Source of the DNA: Acidobacteriota bacterium
GTDB taxonomy: Bacteria > Acidobacteriota > Terriglobia > Bryobacterales > Bryobacteraceae
NCBI GenBank assembly: GCA_947466555.1
Contig: CANIFK010000159.1
Location: 1 to 9,361 of the forward strand
Reading direction: 5' to 3'
DNA: 9,361 nt
A program made the translations under genes and the position numbers. Shown piece after piece: positions 6,232-9,361 of the stretch (positions within the stretch are counted from its first letter, which is position 1; every line of letters starts with the position of its first letter). A model generated the notes under the pieces. The model was not told where the DNA came from. It did no database searches and saw only the letters and a program-made list of their open reading frames with translations.

Positions 6232-7323
6232 CTAGTTTACGAACCGCCGCAGCCGCACGTTATTCACTAGCCCGAGCATCATAAAAACGCTCAACATACC
6301 GCTCCCGCCGTTACTCATCAGCGGCAGGGGAATACCCGTTACTGGCATCCTGCCCACCACCATTCCGACATTCACTAAAAGGTGGAATAGTAGCGTCGCG
6401 CAAATACACATGCAGATATACATACCCCCGCGGTCGGGCGCCGTTTGAGCGTTCTGTACGATCTGCATGAACAGCAGAAAGTACAGCCCCAGCACAAACA
6501 CCACGCCCACAAACCCGTGCTCCTCGGCAAACGCCGCAAACACGAAGTCTGTATGCGGTACCGGCAGGAACTGGTACCGTGTCTGCGTCCCGTGTGTCAC
6601 GCCCTTGCCCCACATCCCCCCGTTGCCGATCGCAATCTTCGATTGGATCACCTGATAGCCGTCGCCCTTCGGATCCCGCGACGGATCTAGGAACGTCTGA
6701 ATCCGTGACTTCTGATAATCCTTCAGCAGGAACCAGCTCGACGGAATCAGCACAATCGCTAGGGCCGCGATCAGCACCGTGTACTGCCAGCGCAACCCGG
6801 CCAGAAACACGCCCATCGCCAGCACCGGAAGGTACGTCATCGACGTTCCCAGGTCCGGCTGCTTCATCACCATCAGCATCGGCACGCCCACCAGCGCGCA
6901 CAGCTTCGCCAAATCCTTCCAGTGCATGGAATCCGTGCGCAGCTCGGTCAAGAACCGCGCTACCAGCAAGACCATCACCAACTTCGCAAACTCCGATATC
7001 TGAAACAGGAACCCGCCCGGCAACGCAATCCACCGCCGCGATTCAAAGATCTTCACCCCAAATAGCGCTGTGACGATCAACAGAAATATCGTCGCCCCAT
7101 ACAGAATCGGCACCTGTCCCAACAACGTGTGATAGTCCACCGACGAGATAATCCACATCAACACCAGGCCCACGCAAACGAAGATGATCTGCTTCCACCA
7201 CAGGTCTTTCCACTTCGTGCCCTGGCCCGCCGAGAAGATCTGCAAAATGCCGATCGCGGCGATCAACAGTGCAATCAGCAGCAGTCCCCAGTCAAGATCT
7301 TTGATCGAACGGTAGCTGGCCAT
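6232..7323 (-). CDS. rodA: RodA, SEDS peptidoglycan glycosyltransferase
   Basis: RodA polymerises lipid II into glycan strands for side-wall growth, together with PBP2, in the inner membrane. The 363 residues show about ten hydrophobic segments (for example 13-30, 44-61, 71-90, 161-176, 180-199, 262-291, 333-356). Family motifs seen are ESRRWIALPGG (94-104), KQPDLGT (154-160), QSKIAIGNGG (227-236), and PVPHTDFVFAAFAEEHGF (254-271). The last contains Asp259, equivalent to the essential Asp in the HTDF motif. The C-terminal GRMPVTGIPLPLMSNGGSGML (324-344) is typical. The usual QPSE near residue 110 reads QISE here. The ATG lies two bases after the mrdA stop codon with no close Shine-Dalgarno, which suggests reinitiation from mrdA. 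Length and motifs are standard for RodA; FtsW is less likely because the partner is PBP2. Confidence 0.96.
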   Translation of the reverse strand: MASYRSIKDLDWGLLLIALLIAAIGILQIFSAGQGTKWKDLWWKQIIFVCVGLVLMWIISSVDYHTLLGQVPILYGATIFLLIVTALFGVKIFESRRWIALPGGFLFQISEFAKLVMVLLVARFLTELRTDSMHWKDLAKLCALVGVPMLMVMKQPDLGTSMTYLPVLAMGVFLAGLRWQYTVLIAALAIVLIPSSWFLLKDYQKSRIQTFLDPSRDPKGDGYQVIQSKIAIGNGGMWGKGVTHGTQTRYQFLPVPHTDFVFAAFAEEHGFVGVVFVLGLYFLLFMQIVQNAQTAPDRGGMYICMCICATLLFHLLVNVGMVVGRMPVTGIPLPLMSNGGSGMLSVFMMLGLVNNVRLRRFVN

Positions 7324-7325
7324 CG

Positions 7326-9218
7326 TTAGTTCGCGAATCCCTTCGCCCCGTGCGGCGCAAGCGCCAGCGTTGGCAGCCGGTTCACGTTCCGGTTCTTTTT
7401 GTCGAAATAGGCCTTCATCACGTCGCGTGCAATCGGCGCTGCCTGGTCGCCGTGCCCGCCGCCTTCATACAAAACCGAAACCACAATCTCCGGGTTCACC
7501 CGCGGCGCGAACGCCACGAACCACGCGTTGTCTTTCAACTCCGCCGCCAGTCGCGACGACGACTTCAATAGCTCATTCGAAGCCAACTGCGCCGTCCCCG
7601 TCTTCCCGCAAACCTCCACGCCCGGCAGTCGCGCCACGCCGCCCGTACCGCCCTGGTTCACAACGCCATACATCCCGTAGATCACCTGGTTGATCGATTC
7701 CATGCTCACGCCCGATTTCCGCGGTTCAATCCGCGCCGGGTCCTTCACCAGATGCGGTCGCTGCCATACGCCTCCAGCCGCGATTCCGCCCGCCATCACC
7801 GCCAACTGCAATGGCGTAATCGTCAGATACCCCTGGCCAATCGCCACCGAAATCGTATCGCCCGGGAACCACTGCTGCCGCAGTGTCCGCGCCTTCCACT
7901 TCGAAGACGGCAACACCCCGCGATACTCAAACGGCAAGTCGATCCCCGACTCTTTGCCCAGCCCGGCAATCTCGCCCAGCGCCGCCAATTTATCAATCCC
8001 CAAGCGGCTCCCGACGTTATAGAAAAACACGTCGCAGCTCTGCGCCAGCGCCTGGTGCAGGTTCACCGTCCCATGTCCGCGCTTGTTATGGCAGTGGTGA
8101 TAATGGCCGTAGAAGTTCATCCCGCCGTTACACGTAAACGTGGTCTTCTCGTCGATAATCCCGTTCTCCAATGCCGCCAACGCCACCAACGGCTTAAACG
8201 TCGACCCCGGCGCGAGATTGGACTGGATAGCCCGGTTCAACATCGGTTTCTCGATGTTGTTCATGATCTCGTCCCAGTCTTTTTGCCGGATCCGGCCCGC
8301 GAACTTGTTCGGGTCAAACGCCGGCCGCGAAACCATCGCCAGCACCTCGCCCGTCCGCGTATCCATCGCCACCACCGACCCGCGCCGCCCCTCCAGCGCC
8401 AACTCGGCCACAATCTGCAGGTCCAGGTCGATCGTCAGCTGCATCGACCGCCCCGGCTCGGCTTCCTTGTACCCAATCACCTCGCGCTCGTTGCCCTTGT
8501 TGTCGACGACCACCTGCCGCTGCCCGTCCACGCCCATCAGCGTCTCGTTGTACTGGCGCTCAATCCCGGCCTTGCCGATCACGTCGCCCTGGTTGTACTT
8601 GGCAAAATCGGCGAGGTCCAACTCGGCTTCCGTTACTTCGCCCACATACCCGATCACGTGTGCCAGCAGGTTGTCCCGCGGATACAGCCGGTGCTGCACA
8701 TGTACCAGTTCCAACTCCGGAAACGTGTCCGGATCGTGGTGGCTCTCGACGAACGAAATCTCCGCCGGCGTCAGTTCCTCTTTGATCACAATGGCCTGAT
8801 ACTTCGGCCGTGAACGGAACCGGTGCAGCCGGCCCTTCAGCTCTTCCAGGTCCAGGTTAAGGCCCGCCGCAATCGCCGGCAAATGATCGTCTTTCAGGTT
8901 TTCCCGCGATAGATAAACCGAAAACGACGAGTGATTGTCGACAACCGTCCGTCCCTCCCGGTCCAGAATCTTCCCGCGCGCCGCCAGAATGGGTGTGGCC
9001 TTAATCCGGTTCCGGTCCGCCGCTTCCGAATACAACTCGTTGTTCTGCACCTGCAGTTTCCAGAACCCGGCGATAAGAAACAGGAACACCGCCACCGAAA
9101 TGTACTGGAAAAAGGCAATCTTGCTGGAGGCGTAGTTGGTGTCGTCGTGCAGAATCGACGGATCCAGCTTGTCGGGGTTCAGCGGATCGTTCGGATTATC
9201 GTGTATGCGAGTGGCCAC
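7326..9218 (-). CDS. mrdA: Penicillin-binding protein 2 (peptidoglycan D,D-transpeptidase)
   Basis: Class B PBP that cross-links the glycan made by RodA in the elongasome; the main part is periplasmic. The 630 residues comprise a cytoplasmic tail (1-34), one membrane anchor (about 35-53), and the pedestal/dimerisation domain (about 60-235, with ILAARGKILDREGR and DVIGKAGIERQYN). The transpeptidase domain (about 260-610) follows, with the catalytic serine motif PGSTFKPL (Ser339, Lys342), SCD (394-396) and KTGTAQ (539-544). Cys363, Cys376, His382 and Cys395 line up with a metal site known in other PBP2 enzymes. The start is GTG (9216-9218), preceded by AGAGGA three bases away. It begins 7 bp after the mreD stop and ends 2 bp before rodA, so the three genes form one operon. 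The identity is very secure. Confidence 0.97.
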   Translation of the reverse strand: MATRIHDNPNDPLNPDKLDPSILHDDTNYASSKIAFFQYISVAVFLFLIAGFWKLQVQNNELYSEAADRNRIKATPILAARGKILDREGRTVVDNHSSFSVYLSRENLKDDHLPAIAAGLNLDLEELKGRLHRFRSRPKYQAIVIKEELTPAEISFVESHHDPDTFPELELVHVQHRLYPRDNLLAHVIGYVGEVTEAELDLADFAKYNQGDVIGKAGIERQYNETLMGVDGQRQVVVDNKGNEREVIGYKEAEPGRSMQLTIDLDLQIVAELALEGRRGSVVAMDTRTGEVLAMVSRPAFDPNKFAGRIRQKDWDEIMNNIEKPMLNRAIQSNLAPGSTFKPLVALAALENGIIDEKTTFTCNGGMNFYGHYHHCHNKRGHGTVNLHQALAQSCDVFFYNVGSRLGIDKLAALGEIAGLGKESGIDLPFEYRGVLPSSKWKARTLRQQWFPGDTISVAIGQGYLTITPLQLAVMAGGIAAGGVWQRPHLVKDPARIEPRKSGVSMESINQVIYGMYGVVNQGGTGGVARLPGVEVCGKTGTAQLASNELLKSSSRLAAELKDNAWFVAFAPRVNPEIVVSVLYEGGGHGDQAAPIARDVMKAYFDKKNRNVNRLPTLALAPHGAKGFAN

Positions 9219-9225
9219 GTGTCCT

Positions 9226-9361
9226 CTAGCCCCTTTCCCGTAGTTTATCGAGAATCAGAAACAGCGGTACGGCAACCAGCGAATTCAACAGCCCAAACAG
9301 CAGCGTCTGCGTCAGGTCGAAGTCAATCGCCTGGCCCAATAGCGCCCTCACCAGGATCCAC
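9226..9361 (-). CDS. mreD: MreD, rod-shape-determining membrane protein, C-terminal part
   Basis: The last 44 codons plus the TAG stop (9226-9228) of a gene that runs off the right edge. The visible peptide ends in LLFGLLNSLVAVPLFLILDK followed by LRERG. It is one hydrophobic helix and a short basic tail, as at the C-terminus of MreD, a small multi-pass inner-membrane protein of the Mre complex that links MreB filaments to PBP2 and RodA. The position directly ahead of mrdA and rodA on the same strand, with 7 bp between, matches the common mreBCD-mrdA-rodA order and is the main support. The peptide alone is too short to be diagnostic. No start is visible. Confidence 0.85.
   Translation of the reverse strand, partial: WILVRALLGQAIDFDLTQTLLFGLLNSLVAVPLFLILDKLRERG

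Noticed and set aside
7752..8813. 353-codon plus-strand frame opposite mrdA
   Set aside because: Arg/His/Pro/Leu-rich shadow of the PBP2 gene, with no recognisable domain; PBP2 motifs on the minus strand are unambiguous.

Overview
The window is GC-rich and densely coded, with no RNA genes, insertion sequences or CRISPR arrays that I can see. Strong C preference at third codon positions makes long but meaningless antisense reading frames. The gene content and a stand-alone kinase of the HipA-like (HipA_2) type suggest a Gram-negative, cell-wall-elongating bacterium. My best guess is Acidobacteriota of the Solibacter/Bryobacter kind. This is inference from protein character, not from a database match.

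Layout, left to right. (1) 1-752 (+) is the 3' end of an elongation factor G gene, closed by a strong hairpin terminator at 766-801. (2) 950-2641 (+) is an MltD-type murein lytic transglycosylase with a signal peptide and LysM, ending at a bidirectional terminator (2708-2734). (3) 2758-2991 (-) encodes a 77-residue protein of unknown function. It is divergent, with only 19 bp between, from 3011-3859 (+), a HipA-like kinase. A small inverted repeat fills the 19-bp gap. (4) 3822-4817 (-) is a ThiO-like FAD amino-acid oxidase whose 3' end overlaps the kinase gene by 38 bp. (5) Divergent from it across 46 bp is 4864-5736 (+), a class IV PLP enzyme (PabC/Dat type). It is followed 3 bp later by 5740-6225 (+), a double zinc-ribbon protein. 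(6) Converging on these with a 6-bp gap is a minus-strand operon read from the right edge: mreD (3' end), mrdA (PBP2) and rodA, tightly packed.

The clearest functional unit is the elongasome block. MreD is a membrane scaffold, PBP2 the transpeptidase and RodA the glycan polymerase, and together they build side-wall peptidoglycan. The MltD-like enzyme cuts glycan strands and is thematically related, but it is not in the same operon. EF-G, the kinase, the oxidase, the PLP enzyme and the zinc-ribbon protein have no obvious shared pathway.

I find no clear new multi-gene system. The most open questions are the divergent kinase plus small-protein pair with its operator-like spacer, the double zinc-ribbon protein, and whether the oxidase/PLP-enzyme pair handles thiamine and folate precursors or amino acids of the wall.
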